From the NCBI RefSeq assembly GCF_030845175.1, contig NZ_CP132542.1, forward strand, positions 2,019,501-2,083,500: a DNA stretch of 64,000 bases, written 5' to 3'. Below, piece after piece: positions 8,262 through 17,448 of the stretch. The notes below the pieces were generated by a model. The model was not told the origin of the DNA. It ran no database searches and was given only the letters and a program-made list of their open reading frames with translations. The DNA comes from Coralliovum pocilloporae (GTDB lineage: Bacteria; Pseudomonadota; Alphaproteobacteria; Rhizobiales; Cohaesibacteraceae). The stretch's first letter is position 1; every line of letters begins with the position of its first letter. The translations under genes and the position numbers were made by a program.

Positions 8262-8321
8262 GAAAATCCGTATGCTCTGATTTGCCCCGCTGCAAACTGA
8301 CTCCAACAGCAGTGAATGGGT

Positions 8322-8335
8322 TTGATTTGAATCAA
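8322..8335. promoter_or_regulatory. Fnr/FixK-type binding site
   Basis: TTGATTTGAATCAA matches the Fnr/FixK consensus TTGAT-N4-ATCAA exactly. It lies about 86 bp upstream of the ompW start and 154 bp upstream of the divergent EamA gene, so ompW is the likelier target. The regulator gene is not in the window. Confidence 0.8.
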
Positions 8336-8488
8336 AGATCTGGGAAAAGTTGTAAAAGGTGCAAAAATGCCGCAGATGACCCGGCTTCCAGAGCACCTAT
8401 CCGCATTATTGCTTGCCTGGGTCGCCATATCGCGTTAGCGCGGTAAGAGTGGAAAACAGTCAATGGTGTCGTGGAAGGTGCCCGGTTA

Positions 8489-9379
8489 ATGTCCAGTTCC
8501 CCCTTGAAAGCAGCGGCATGGATGATGGGTGCTCTGACATCCTTTCTGGCCATGGCGATTTCGGGGCGGGAACTGTCATCGGACCTGACCACGTTTCAGA
8601 TTCTGTTCTGGCGTAGTCTCTCGGGCCTTCTTGTTTTAAGCCTGCTGCTGAGTGTGATCGGATGGCAGCGCATAGCCACCAGGAGACTGACATTCCACGG
8701 GGTGCGAAATGTCATTCATTTCGGTGGTCAGTATGGCTGGTTCCTCGGTTTGAGTCTTTTGCCGCTGGCGGATGTGATCGCGATTGAATTCACGACGCCG
8801 GTCTGGTCTGCGCTGCTGGCCATGCTGCTTCTGGGCGAACAGCTCACAAGGGCACGCATGCTGGCAATCGGATTGGGTTTCCTGGGCATTCTGGTGATTT
8901 TGCGACCGGGTGTCGAGGTTCTCAGTGCTCCGGCTCTCATCGTCCTGGGCGCGGCGATCTGTTACGCGGCGACCTATATCAACACCAAGATTCTGGCAAA
9001 GACCGAATCCGTTATCGCCATTCTCTTCTATATGTGTCTGATCCAGCTCCCCATCGGGGCTGTCCCCACCCTGTTGAACTGGGTGACGCCGTCATCATCC
9101 ATGCTGTTCTGGATTCTGGTGGTGGGCTGCAGCGGATTGTCCGCCCATTACTGCCTGACCAGAGCGCTGTCTCTGGCGGATGCAACGATTGTCGTGCCGA
9201 TGGATTTCATGCGGCTGCCGCTGATCAGTCTTGTGGGGTTCTGGTTCTATCAGGAGGGCATTGACCTCTGGCTCCTGTTTGGAGCGGGCCTGATTGCCTT
9301 CGGGACCCTGATTTCCCTGAGGGCAGAACGGCACAGGAATCGCCAGCTTGAAGGGCTGAAAGAAGAAGGCCGCCCGTAG
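8489..9379 (+). CDS. EamA (DMT superfamily) transporter 1
   Basis: A 296-residue inner-membrane protein with ten predicted hydrophobic segments arranged as two EamA repeats (about residues 7-137 and 148-280). Characteristic segments are YGWFLGLSLLPLADVIAIEF and TTPVWSALLAMLLLGEQLTR in the first repeat and RALSLADATIVVPMDFMRLP in the second. Such proteins export metabolites, amino acids or drugs; the substrate here is unknown. ATG 8489 with AAGGTG upstream is preferred over the GTG at 8471. It is one of four EamA genes in this window. Confidence 0.85.
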   Translation: MSSSPLKAAAWMMGALTSFLAMAISGRELSSDLTTFQILFWRSLSGLLVLSLLLSVIGWQRIATRRLTFHGVRNVIHFGGQYGWFLGLSLLPLADVIAIEFTTPVWSALLAMLLLGEQLTRARMLAIGLGFLGILVILRPGVEVLSAPALIVLGAAICYAATYINTKILAKTESVIAILFYMCLIQLPIGAVPTLLNWVTPSSSMLFWILVVGCSGLSAHYCLTRALSLADATIVVPMDFMRLPLISLVGFWFYQEGIDLWLLFGAGLIAFGTLISLRAERHRNRQLEGLKEEGRP

Positions 9380-9406
9380 GCGGCCAACAACAGAGCTTTT
9401 TTCAGT
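9369..9406 (+). terminator. Hairpin at the end of EamA transporter 1
   Basis: GGCCGCC (9369-9375) and GGCGGCC (9380-9386) form a 7-bp stem that includes the stop codon in its loop, and six Ts follow 14 bases later. The spacing to the T-tract is longer than usual, so terminator activity is uncertain. Confidence 0.4.
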
Positions 9407-9414
9407 TCACCGGT

Positions 9415-10743
9415 TTAGCTGTTTTGCGGTCCAACCGTGGTGACCAGAATATCTGATCCGAACACACGCTTGGCAGCCCGTTTGACATCCTCAATCGTGA
9501 TCGCCTCGATCAGACTGTTGCGCTGGTCGATATAGTCGATGCCGAGATCCTCGATCTGGATGCCCAGCAACTGGCGGGCAATCTTTGAGGAGCTGTCAAA
9601 GCGCAGAGGATAGGAGCCGATAAGGAATTTCTTGGCCTTTTCCAGCTCTTCCTCGGTCGGACCTTCTGCTGCCATGCGATCGATTTCAGCACGCACCACA
9701 TCAATGGCCTGTTGAGCCTGATCGGCGCTGGTGCCGAGACCGCCAAAATAAAGGGCTGTGTGATCATAGGGCAGCAGGGTCGTGAAAACGGAGTAGACCA
9801 GTCCGCGTTTCTCCCGCACTTCATTGTAGAGCCGGGACGTGAAACTGCCACCGCCGAGAATATGATTGGCCACATGAGCGGCCAGATAGTCCGGGTCCTT
9901 GCGCTTCAGACCCTTGCCGCCGAACTGAATGGTAGTCTGCGGCACATCCAGGGTGCTGGTGATCAGGCCCGCTTCAAGTTTCGGCTGCACCTGATCCACA
10001 CTTGTAACCTGCCCTTCAGCAGGAAGGGACACGAACAGGGTGTCGAGAACCTCTTTCAGTTCTTCAGCTGAAATCGCACCGACAACCGAAACGGTCAGAT
10101 GATCACGGGTGAAAACCCGCTTGTGAAAATCAACAAGATCGTCTCTGGTGATTGCAGTAACGCTGTCTTCTGTACCTTTGGACGGACGCCCATAGGGATG
10201 ATCTGGAAACGCCGTCTGGAACCAGCTTCTTGATGCGATGGCATCAGGGTTTTTGAGATCAGAGCGAATGCCGGAAATGATCTGCGCCCGGATGCGGTCG
10301 ACCGCATCCTGATCGAACCGCGGTGATGTCAGGGCCTGGTTCACCAAAGCCAGTGATTCGTCCTGATTCTGTTTCAGCAAACGGACCGTGCCGTAGAACC
10401 AGCCCCGTCCGACGGAATAGGACATTTTAAGGGCCTGTTCCTGCATCTGCTGCTGAAAATCCCGGGCAATGGTCTCACCGGACCCCTCGTCAATCAGCGC
10501 CGTTGTAAGATTGGCAAGACCTTCGCGGCCTGCCGGATCATGAGCGCTGCCGCCACGAAAGGCGAAATTGATCGCAACGATGGGAACTGAATGCTCTTCA
10601 ACCAGCCAGGCTTTGATACCAGACGCGCTTGTCACTTCCTGAATGTCGGCTGCCTGTGCCATTCTCGGCATCATCAGAACAACCAGCAGCACAATCGCGA
10701 GTGTGAAATGCGTGAAATGACGGTGGATCATGTGATCAGACAT
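9415..10743 (-). CDS. M16 family peptidase-like protein lacking the zinc motif
   Basis: A 442-residue insulinase-family (M16) protein with an N-terminal signal peptide (hydrophobic segment ending MAQA). Where active members have HxxEH, this one reads RGGSAHDPAGREGLANLTTA, without the zinc ligands. It is therefore predicted to be the non-catalytic partner of a heterodimeric periplasmic protease, with the upstream gene giving the catalytic half. The C-terminal half contains the usual GGGSFTSRLYNEVREKRGLVYS segment. I take the ATG at 10743, which overlaps the previous gene by 8 bp and implies translational coupling; a GTG nine bases upstream is possible. Confidence 0.88.
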   Translation of the reverse strand: MSDHMIHRHFTHFTLAIVLLVVLMMPRMAQAADIQEVTSASGIKAWLVEEHSVPIVAINFAFRGGSAHDPAGREGLANLTTALIDEGSGETIARDFQQQMQEQALKMSYSVGRGWFYGTVRLLKQNQDESLALVNQALTSPRFDQDAVDRIRAQIISGIRSDLKNPDAIASRSWFQTAFPDHPYGRPSKGTEDSVTAITRDDLVDFHKRVFTRDHLTVSVVGAISAEELKEVLDTLFVSLPAEGQVTSVDQVQPKLEAGLITSTLDVPQTTIQFGGKGLKRKDPDYLAAHVANHILGGGSFTSRLYNEVREKRGLVYSVFTTLLPYDHTALYFGGLGTSADQAQQAIDVVRAEIDRMAAEGPTEEELEKAKKFLIGSYPLRFDSSSKIARQLLGIQIEDLGIDYIDQRNSLIEAITIEDVKRAAKRVFGSDILVTTVGPQNS

Positions 10744-12142
10744 CTTTGTCACTCTTCTTCAAATAACCGGTAACGGAACGGCGTTTGTCCAGCCAGCGGG
10801 AGGCCGCTTTCCGCACATCTTCAACAGAAACCTTGTTGATGGCTTCCGGCCACCCCTGAACGGCTTCGATGGTTTCGCCGGACGTCAGTGAGGCGCCGAA
10901 GATCCGGGCGAGGGACGTCTGGCTGTCCTGCGCATAGATGGTATCGGCAATCAGGCTGCGTTTGGCCCGTTCCACATCGTCTTCGGTCAGGCCGGATTTG
11001 ATGAACTCGGCGAGAGTCTCGTCGATGGCTGCTTCCACCTCGGTCAGGGTCTTGCCCGGCAGGGGGACGCCATAAAGACCGAATGTTGTGTCATCATAGG
11101 CCGATGAGCCATACCAGCCGCCTGCCGTTGCGGCGATTTTCTGCTCGACGACGATTTTCTGATAGAGATAGCTGGTTGCTCCGGCGCCGAAAACCTGGCC
11201 CAGAACATCAAGTGCTTCTGCTTCGCCATCCGCTGCATTGGCATAGGACGGCACCAGATAGGACCGGCGGACCATCGGCTGGTTGACCCTGTCATTGACC
11301 ATGGTCACCGTGCGTGCAGTGCGAGCCGGGGGCTCCTGCGGACGGACACGTTCTCCCGGCTCTGCTCGACGGGCAACCTTGCCATAGGTTTTTTCTGCCA
11401 GACCTTTGACGTCTTCAGCGGTAACATCTCCTGCAACCACCAGAATGGCATTGTTCGGCGTGTAATAGCGGTCATAGAAAGCAAGAGCATCTTCTCTGCT
11501 CAGCGTTTCCATCTCATGTCTCCAGCCGATGATGGGGATCCCGTATCGGTGATTCTGGAACAGAGCCGCGCTGATTGCCTCTCCAAGCTGGGCACCTGGG
11601 CTGTTTTCAATGCGCTCATTGCGCTCTTCCAGAATGACCTTGCGTTCCGGCAGGACCACCTCATCGGTGAGAACCAGATTGGACATCCGGTCCGCCTCCA
11701 GCTCCATCATCAAGCCGAGATGCTGTTTGGCAACACGCTGGAAATAGCCTGTATAATCATAGGACGTGAAGGCGTTTTCCTGACCGCCCAGCTCCGCGAT
11801 CACCTTGGAGAAATAGCCGTCCGGATGGTTGGATGTGCCCTTGAACATCAGATGCTCAAGAAAATGCGCAATGCCGGACTTGCCTGGTGGCTCATCGGCG
11901 GAACCGACCTTGTACCAGATCATATGGGTGACCACCGGCGCGCGACGGTCTGGAATAACCAGAACCTGAAGGCCATTGGCAAGCGTGAAGCTCTTCAGAT
12001 TCGCAGCGATGGTTGGCAGGGTGGTTCTGGCCTCGGCCTCGGCAATGGAAACACCCATCTGGGCAAAGCCAAGGGACGGAATTGCAACCGTCAACGGCAG
12101 AACAAGTGCGGTTGTCGCAAGAATGTTCCGGAATGCGGACAT
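10736..12142 (-). CDS. M16 family zinc metallopeptidase, catalytic
   Basis: A 468-residue periplasmic M16 peptidase. After a signal peptide (residues 1-27, ending GFAQ) the inverted zinc motif HFLEH is at residues 93-97, with the third-ligand region ELEADRMSNLVL about 75 residues later. The C-terminal domain has GAGATSYLYQKIVVEQKIA. Start ATG 12142 has GGAGAC just upstream. It forms a two-gene operon with the zinc-less M16 protein that follows. In many alphaproteobacteria such a pair follows lspA and the BamF-like gene; here they are about 8 kb apart. Confidence 0.92.
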   Translation of the reverse strand: MSAFRNILATTALVLPLTVAIPSLGFAQMGVSIAEAEARTTLPTIAANLKSFTLANGLQVLVIPDRRAPVVTHMIWYKVGSADEPPGKSGIAHFLEHLMFKGTSNHPDGYFSKVIAELGGQENAFTSYDYTGYFQRVAKQHLGLMMELEADRMSNLVLTDEVVLPERKVILEERNERIENSPGAQLGEAISAALFQNHRYGIPIIGWRHEMETLSREDALAFYDRYYTPNNAILVVAGDVTAEDVKGLAEKTYGKVARRAEPGERVRPQEPPARTARTVTMVNDRVNQPMVRRSYLVPSYANAADGEAEALDVLGQVFGAGATSYLYQKIVVEQKIAATAGGWYGSSAYDDTTFGLYGVPLPGKTLTEVEAAIDETLAEFIKSGLTEDDVERAKRSLIADTIYAQDSQTSLARIFGASLTSGETIEAVQGWPEAINKVSVEDVRKAASRWLDKRRSVTGYLKKSDKDV

Positions 12143-12512
12143 GAACAGGTCTCCGGGCACGAACAAATCAAGATTTATTCAAAATAGAAAGGGCTTGGGC
12201 GAAACCCTAATGAAAAGTCTGTAATGTTTTCGTCACCATGGGCACACGCTCCACGGGAGCGCCCATCGAGCAGCCCATTGAGCCACCCAGGGAGTCATGT
12301 TGACGCGGCTTAAGGGTAATTACGGTCAGGATTCGACATCTTTCCTATCGCAATTTGGCCTATTGTTCGTTGATTTTCACTAAAAATATATATTTTTCAA
12401 TATGTTATTGTATTTTTAAGCTGCCTTGACACTGTCTTGGACGGCAATTATGGTGCGCGCGGTTCTGCTGGGGACCCGGTGACTTGAAACCCTTTGGGAA
12501 AGAGCTCTTCAA
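12143..12512. promoter_or_regulatory. Divergent promoter region between M16 pair and ATP synthase operon
   Basis: This 370-bp gap holds no gene. It includes an AT-rich stretch (about 12375-12420) unusual for this GC-rich sequence, then the promoter described at 12426-12454. The part near 12143-12300 presumably carries the M16 promoter, but I see no clear boxes there. Confidence 0.5.
12426..12454 (+). promoter_or_regulatory. Probable sigma-70 promoter of the F0 ATP synthase operon
   Basis: TTGACA (12426-12431) and TATGGT (12449-12454) are separated by exactly 17 bp and follow an AT-rich upstream segment that could serve as an UP-like element. The predicted start is about 50 bp before atpI. 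Confidence 0.6.
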
Positions 12513-12899
12513 ATGGGTGATCGCGACACCAATGACAATCCTGCAGAAAACGGCACCGGAAGCCCGGATGCGGATCTTGAAAGCCGGCGGCACAGACTTG
12601 GACAGGCTATTTCCGAGCGCCGTACGGTAGAAGACAAGACCGTGTCTGACGCATCTTCCGGGATTGCCGGTCTGGGGCAGGCCTTGCGTCTCTCCACCGA
12701 GTTTATCGCCGGTGTGGTTGCCGGGGGTGCTCTTGGCTGGGGGATTGATCAGTGGTTCGAAACCGCACCTTGGGGGATGATTGTCTTCCTGCTGCTTGGT
12801 TTTGCCGCTGGTGTTCTGAATGTGATGCGCTCCGCTGGCGTGGTCAGCGAACAGGGTGCAGGACTGCGCGGAAAGTCTGATAACGAGCCGCGCAATTAA
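12513..12899 (+). CDS. atpI: ATP synthase protein I (AtpI)
   Basis: A 128-residue AtpI-family protein, thought to help assemble the c-ring. A charged, disordered N-terminal part (about 60 residues) precedes two hydrophobic segments, STEFIAGVVAGGALGWGIDQ and WGMIVFLLLGFAAGVLNVM. The segment with GWGIDQWFETAPWGMIVFLL is typical. It is the first gene of the F0 operon, 107 bp before atpB. Confidence 0.85.
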   Translation: MGDRDTNDNPAENGTGSPDADLESRRHRLGQAISERRTVEDKTVSDASSGIAGLGQALRLSTEFIAGVVAGGALGWGIDQWFETAPWGMIVFLLLGFAAGVLNVMRSAGVVSEQGAGLRGKSDNEPRN

Positions 12900-13006
12900 T
12901 TGAGACATTCGGTGGAATGTCTGTTAAACGAGGTCCGGGCGCAGCGCCCGGTTTACGAATTCAGGCAGCGTCTGCTGCCGAAAGGCAACGATAAGGACTG
13001 TACGCG

Positions 13007-13756
13007 GTGGCAAACGATCCGATCCATCAATTTAACCTGTCCAAGGTTGTGCCGATTGAGGTCGGCGGAATAGACGTATCGCTCACCAATTCAGGCATCT
13101 TCATGATCGCAACCGTTGCGACGATTTGCCTGTTTCTGATGTCAGCAACCCGTGGCCGTGGTCTTGTGCCGGGCCGCTGGCAGTCTCTGGCTGAAATGTC
13201 CTATGAATTTGTGGCCAGTACGCTCAGAAGTTCCGCGGGCAGCGACGGAATGCGCTTCTTCCCGCTGGTTTTCTCCCTTTTCATGTTTGTTCTGGTTGCC
13301 AACCTGTTTGGCATGTTCCCCTACTTCTTTACGGTCACCAGCCACATCATCGTGACGTTTGCGCTGGCCATGATCGTGATTCTGACAGTGGTTCTGGTTG
13401 GTTTTGCCAAGCACGGCCTCGGCTTCCTCAAGCTGTTTGTGCCGAGCGGTGTGCCGGCTGCCCTGATCCCGCTGGTGACGGCGATTGAAGTGATTTCCTT
13501 CCTGTCCCGCCCGATCAGCCTGTCAGTTCGTCTGTTCGCCAACATGCTGGCCGGACACATCACTCTGAAAGTTTTTGCCGGTTTTGTGGTCAGCCTGTCC
13601 AGCCTGGGCGCAATCGGTGTTGTCAGCGCAATCCTGCCGCTGGCCATGACGGTCGCTCTGACCGGTCTCGAGTTTCTTGTAGCCTTCCTGCAGGCTTACG
13701 TGTTCACGGTTCTGACCTGCATGTATCTGCATGATGCGCTGCATCCGGGTCACTGA
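13007..13756 (+). CDS. atpB: F0F1 ATP synthase subunit a
   Basis: The 249-residue proton-channel subunit of the F0 sector in the inner membrane. Family features are several membrane helices, the segment [19 protein letters not shown] with the essential Arg (about residue 172), and [20 protein letters not shown] near the C-terminus. The start is GTG at 13007. It is followed by atpE after a 134-bp gap. Confidence 0.96.
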   Translation: MANDPIHQFNLSKVVPIEVGGIDVSLTNSGIFMIATVATICLFLMSATRGRGLVPGRWQSLAEMSYEFVASTLRSSAGSDGMRFFPLVFSLFMFVLVANLFGMFPYFFTVTSHIIVTFALAMIVILTVVLVGFAKHGLGFLKLFVPSGVPAALIPLVTAIEVISFLSRPISLSVRLFANMLAGHITLKVFAGFVVSLSSLGAIGVVSAILPLAMTVALTGLEFLVAFLQAYVFTVLTCMYLHDALHPGH

Positions 13757-13890
13757 TCCGGCCACATGTTTCCTGCATCGGGCCTTGCTCGGTACAGGTT
13801 GAGAATACGCCAACACGATCCGAGGGGACATAGTGTCTCCAAAGATCAGACCAAACACTGACTATTGCTTGAATCTAAAGGAGCAAGACT

Positions 13891-14118
13891 ATGGAAGCAG
13901 AAGCTGCAAAGCTCATTGGTGCAGGTATCGCATGTCTCGGCATGGGTGGTGCTGGTATCGGTCTCGGCCAGATTTTCGGTAGCTACCTCGCAGGCGCTCT
14001 GCGTAACCCGTCTGCCGCTGATGGCCAGTTCGGTCGCCTGATCTTCGGCTTCGCCGTGACTGAAGCTCTCGGCATCTTCTCGCTGCTCGTCGCACTTCTC
14101 CTCCTCTTCGCTGTCTAA
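13891..14118 (+). CDS. atpE: F0F1 ATP synthase subunit c
   Basis: The 75-residue proteolipid that forms the rotating c-ring. It is a two-helix hairpin: helix 1 contains [18 protein letters not shown], the polar loop is ALRNPSA, and helix 2 has [20 protein letters not shown] with the proton-carrying glutamate. AAAGGAGC lies upstream as a strong ribosome-binding site, fitting the high synthesis rate subunit c needs. Confidence 0.96.
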   Translation: MEAEAAKLIGAGIACLGMGGAGIGLGQIFGSYLAGALRNPSAADGQFGRLIFGFAVTEALGIFSLLVALLLLFAV

Positions 14119-14191
14119 TCTGACACGACGAGTTAAAGTTTGCCGGTTGTCACCCGCGTGGTGACGACTGGCTTCTATTGGAGAGACGTCG

Positions 14192-14734
14192 ATGGCGAGC
14201 GAGACAACGCATACGGAAACCCAGGTGGCCGCGGATGCAGCCCATTCCGGTGCTTTCCCTCCGTTTGACCCCACTTCCTTTGGATCTCAGCTTCTCTGGC
14301 TGGCGATTACATTTGGCGTGCTGTACTACGTCATGTCGAAAGTCGCTCTTCCACGGATTGGTGAGATTCTGGAAACCCGTCGTGACCGGATTGCAGGTGA
14401 TCTGTCTGAGGCAGAGCGTCTGAAGCGGGAAACGGATGAGGCAATTGCGTCTTACGAGCAGGCACTGGCAGAAGCCAAGGCCAAGGCTCACGGCATTGCC
14501 CAGGATGCACGGGAACGGGTGAAAGCCGACATTGATGCACGGAATGCCGCAGCAGGTGATGAGCTTGCGGGCAAGATGGCTGACGCAGAAAACCGCATCA
14601 GTGCCATGAAGACAGAAGCTATGGCGGAAGTTGGCAGCATTGCTGAGGAAACCGCAGCAGCTATCGTGTCAGAACTGGCAGGCAGTGCGGATGCATCAGC
14701 AATTTCTGGTGCCGTGAAAGCGGCCGGGAACTAG
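14192..14734 (+). CDS. F0F1 ATP synthase subunit b' (first of two b-type subunits)
   Basis: A 180-residue peripheral-stalk subunit with one membrane helix near residues 33-50 ([20 protein letters not shown]) followed by a long alpha-helical stalk rich in Ala, Glu and Lys. Alphaproteobacteria commonly have two diverged b subunits, and this one precedes the second by 10 bp. The extended N-terminus (about 30 residues before the helix) is typical of b'. The name atpF2 or atpG is used for it in different genomes. Confidence 0.92.
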   Translation: MASETTHTETQVAADAAHSGAFPPFDPTSFGSQLLWLAITFGVLYYVMSKVALPRIGEILETRRDRIAGDLSEAERLKRETDEAIASYEQALAEAKAKAHGIAQDARERVKADIDARNAAAGDELAGKMADAENRISAMKTEAMAEVGSIAEETAAAIVSELAGSADASAISGAVKAAGN

Positions 14735-14744
14735 GGAGGGCGAT

Positions 14745-15224
14745 ATGGACGCAACTTTTTGGGCAACCGTCGCTCTCATTATCTTCCTGGCGATCCTCTT
14801 CTACATCAAGGTCCCGGCAAAGATTACCGGTTCTCTTGATGACAGAGCGGACGGCATTCGCAAAGAACTGGATGATGCACGCAAGCTTCGTGAAGAAGCG
14901 CAGGCACTTCTGGCGGATTATCAGCGTCGTCAGCGCGAAGCTGAAAAAGAAGCCGAAGGCATTATCGCTGCTGCAGAACGTGAAGCCGATCTGCTGCAGG
15001 AAGAAGCCAAAGCCAAGATTGAGGATTATATCGCCCGTCGTACCAAGATGGCCGAACAGAAAATCGCTCAGGCAGAAGCTCAGGCCGCGGCCGATGTAAA
15101 AGCTGCTGCTGTTGATCTGGCCATGGCTGCCGCTGAAACGGTTCTGACAAAACAGATTACGGGAAAAGATGCCAGCGCCCTGGTGGATAAGTCCATCGCT
15201 GAGGTGAAGGCCAATCTCAACTGA
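14745..15224 (+). CDS. atpF: F0F1 ATP synthase subunit b
   Basis: A 159-residue peripheral-stalk subunit: N-terminal membrane helix ATFWATVALIIFLAILFYIK, then a coiled-coil stalk. AGGGAGG precedes the start. It is the last gene of the F0 operon, followed by an intrinsic terminator. The F1 genes are not in this window, as expected for alphaproteobacteria, where F0 and F1 are separate operons. Confidence 0.94.
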   Translation: MDATFWATVALIIFLAILFYIKVPAKITGSLDDRADGIRKELDDARKLREEAQALLADYQRRQREAEKEAEGIIAAAEREADLLQEEAKAKIEDYIARRTKMAEQKIAQAEAQAAADVKAAAVDLAMAAAETVLTKQITGKDASALVDKSIAEVKANLN

Positions 15225-15248
15225 GATTGAACATCCCGAAACGCTTAG

Positions 15249-15276
15249 AAGCCGGTCCTTGTGATCGGCTTTTTTG
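15249..15276 (+). terminator. Intrinsic terminator of the F0 operon
   Basis: AGCCGGTC pairs with GATCGGCT (one G-T pair) across a short loop and is followed by TTTTTTG. It lies about 25 bp after the atpF stop. Confidence 0.8.
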
Positions 15277-15376
15277 TTGCCGGGTGGTCTGTGTGATCCG
15301 AATCAGGCTTTGAATCCCCTATAACATCGAAGAACCTTTGGTATGGCATCCTGGATATGAGACGAGAGGTGTTGCT

Positions 15377-16426
15377 GTGATCCTGGCTGAAGCACTGCTT
15401 GACTGGTATGACCGGCATGCCAGATCGTTGCCCTGGCGCGTGAGCCCGGATGACCGCCGTCAGGGTATCGTGGCTGACCCTTATGCGGTCTGGTTGTCGG
15501 AGATCATGCTGCAGCAGACAACAGTTCAGGCGGTGAAGCCCTATTTCGAAAAGTTTCTGTCTCTTTGGCCCACTGTCGCGCATATGGCTGCAGCGGATGA
15601 AGAAGACATTCTGAGGGCGTGGGCCGGGCTGGGATATTATTCGCGAGCGCGGAATCTCCATAAATGTGCCCGCATGATTGCCGCAGAATGTGACGGCCGT
15701 TTCCCCGAGACAGCCTCGGAGCTGAAGAGTCTGCCTGGGATCGGGGATTATACAAGTGCAGCCATTGCCTCCATTGCCTTTGATGAAGCGGTTCCTGTGG
15801 TCGATGGCAATGTTGAGCGCGTGATCACCCGCCTGCAGCGCATCGCAACGCCTTTGCCAAAGGCCAAGCAGGAGGTGAAAGCGTTCACAGCTGACATTCT
15901 GTCTGTAGCCCGGCCCGGTGATTATGCCCAGGCAACGATGGACCTTGGCGCGACAGTCTGTACACCCAAACGGCCTGCCTGCGGCGTGTGTCCCTGGATG
16001 GAGCCCTGTCAGGCGCGCCACCACGGTGACCAGCTTCTCTATCCGGTTAAGGCCCCAAAGAAGGAAAAACCGACCCGCTATGGGCATGTCTTCGTCATTC
16101 TCAACGACCGGAATGAGGTCCTGCTCAGGAAACGACCTGACAAGGGCCTGCTCGCCAGTATGATGGAAGTGCCCGGTACTGAATGGAGAGAAGGTGAGCT
16201 TCTGCCTGTCGCCTACGCCGATGCGCCAGCTGGCACGTCATTCAGAGAGTTGCCGGTCCCCGTGCGCCATACATTTACGCACTTTCATCTGGTTCTGACC
16301 GTCCATGTGGCGGAGCCGGTCAGTCCGGGTAACTCCGTGCCGGAAGGACGCTGGATTGCAAGGGCAGCGGTTGTTGATGAAGCGCTTCCAAATGTGTTTC
16401 GCAAGGTTCTCGCCGCCGCGCTCTGA
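15377..16426 (+). CDS. mutY: A/G-specific adenine glycosylase
   Basis: A 349-residue base-excision repair enzyme that removes adenine mispaired with 8-oxoguanine. Visible features are the catalytic Glu in SEIMLQQTTV (residue 42), the helix-hairpin-helix LPGIGDYTSAAIASIAF followed by the catalytic Asp in VVDGNVERV (residue 143), the 4Fe-4S cysteines C195, C202, C205 and C211, and a C-terminal NUDIX-like domain (from about 225). The start is taken as GTG 15377, with GAGAGGTG just upstream; upstream in-frame codons have no domain support. It is usually near dciA and dsbA in relatives, but is 13 kb away here. Confidence 0.93.
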   Translation: MILAEALLDWYDRHARSLPWRVSPDDRRQGIVADPYAVWLSEIMLQQTTVQAVKPYFEKFLSLWPTVAHMAAADEEDILRAWAGLGYYSRARNLHKCARMIAAECDGRFPETASELKSLPGIGDYTSAAIASIAFDEAVPVVDGNVERVITRLQRIATPLPKAKQEVKAFTADILSVARPGDYAQATMDLGATVCTPKRPACGVCPWMEPCQARHHGDQLLYPVKAPKKEKPTRYGHVFVILNDRNEVLLRKRPDKGLLASMMEVPGTEWREGELLPVAYADAPAGTSFRELPVPVRHTFTHFHLVLTVHVAEPVSPGNSVPEGRWIARAAVVDEALPNVFRKVLAAAL

Positions 16427-16591
16427 AAAAGGCCCGTTCTGATTATTGATTCGGATGGAGCCTACTTTTGCGCATGTTGAAAGTACCTATCAGATACAGT
16501 TCCCTGGCGAATAAACGACCAGAAAACGCACGGTATGCGCTGTGCGGTAGTGCTCATGAAGCTTTTCTGTTGTGCGCCGCGCAGAATGAGT

Positions 16592-16612
16592 ATGATTACG
16601 TATATGAATCAT
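16592..16612. promoter_or_regulatory. Dyad upstream of the binding protein / histidine kinase pair
   Basis: ATGATT (16592-16597) and AATCAT (16607-16612) are separated by 9 bp, about 80 bp before the gene at 16690. It could be an operator; short arms make this tentative. Confidence 0.3.
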
Positions 16613-16689
16613 CTGTATTCAGATACCATGCTGTCTCGACTTGATCCTTTCCCGGACCAAATGCAGACAGCACATCATGAGGGGGCATC

Positions 16690-17448
16690 ATGATACGTTT
16701 TCCGGTACTCATTCTTTTACTTGCAGTATTCGTCGGAGGTCCAACTGGTCCGGCGTCTGCTCAACCCAAATCACTGACGATCGTTGCTGATGACTGGCCG
16801 CCGTATTCCGGCAGCCAGCTTCCCGGCAAAGGCCTGTCGCTTGAATTGATCAGCACTGTGTTGAACCGGGCAGGCTACGAAACCCGTGTTCTGGTGGAGC
16901 CCTGGGCCCGCATCATGGAAGGCGCGCGGAATGGCCGTTATGATATTGTCGGCAGTCTGTTCCTGACCGATGATCTCAAAGAGACAATGGTCTACAGCTC
17001 CGCCTACTACACCACCAAGGTCCGCTTTCTGAAGGCACTGGGCAGCCCGCACCAATACACCACATTGGACGCGCTGAAGCCGTACTCGATTGCTGTCGGG
17101 GACGGGTTTCTATATGCGGAAGACTTCGACAATGCGGCCTTTCTGAACAAGGTGGTCGTGACGACAACGCTGCAATGCGTGCATATGGTGGCCCATGAAC
17201 GGGCAGACCTGACACTGGACAGTGAGGAAGTCATCAAGTTCGCGCTGAACCAGGAAGCACCAGAGCTCAAGAACAGGGTGGAATTTGTTGACAAGCCCCT
17301 GGCGGAACGGGGCATCCACATGGCTATCAGGAAGTCTCTGCCGAACCATGATATAGTTCTGGAAGACTTCAACAGGGAGCTGGATGCAATGCGGGCTGAT
17401 GGAAGCTATGACGCCTTGGTTGCCAAGCATCTGGCGTCGCTTGAATGA
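16690..17448 (+). CDS. Periplasmic substrate-binding protein (SBP family 3)
   Basis: A 252-residue exported protein with a Sec signal peptide (residues 1-24, ending ASA) and the fold of amino-acid-type solute-binding proteins: SLTIVADDWPPYSGSQLPGK at the mature N-terminus, then YDIVGSLFLTDDLKETMVYS and the second lobe. No permease or ATPase genes adjoin it. Instead it overlaps by 4 bp a membrane histidine kinase, suggesting it delivers a ligand signal to that sensor rather than feeding an ABC transporter. The ligand is unknown. Confidence 0.8.
   Translation: MIRFPVLILLLAVFVGGPTGPASAQPKSLTIVADDWPPYSGSQLPGKGLSLELISTVLNRAGYETRVLVEPWARIMEGARNGRYDIVGSLFLTDDLKETMVYSSAYYTTKVRFLKALGSPHQYTTLDALKPYSIAVGDGFLYAEDFDNAAFLNKVVVTTTLQCVHMVAHERADLTLDSEEVIKFALNQEAPELKNRVEFVDKPLAERGIHMAIRKSLPNHDIVLEDFNRELDAMRADGSYDALVAKHLASLE

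Noticed and set aside
15245-16087. 280-residue open frame on the minus strand opposite mutY
   Set aside because: mutY on the plus strand has all catalytic and cluster residues; the opposite frame has no family features and is an antisense shadow.
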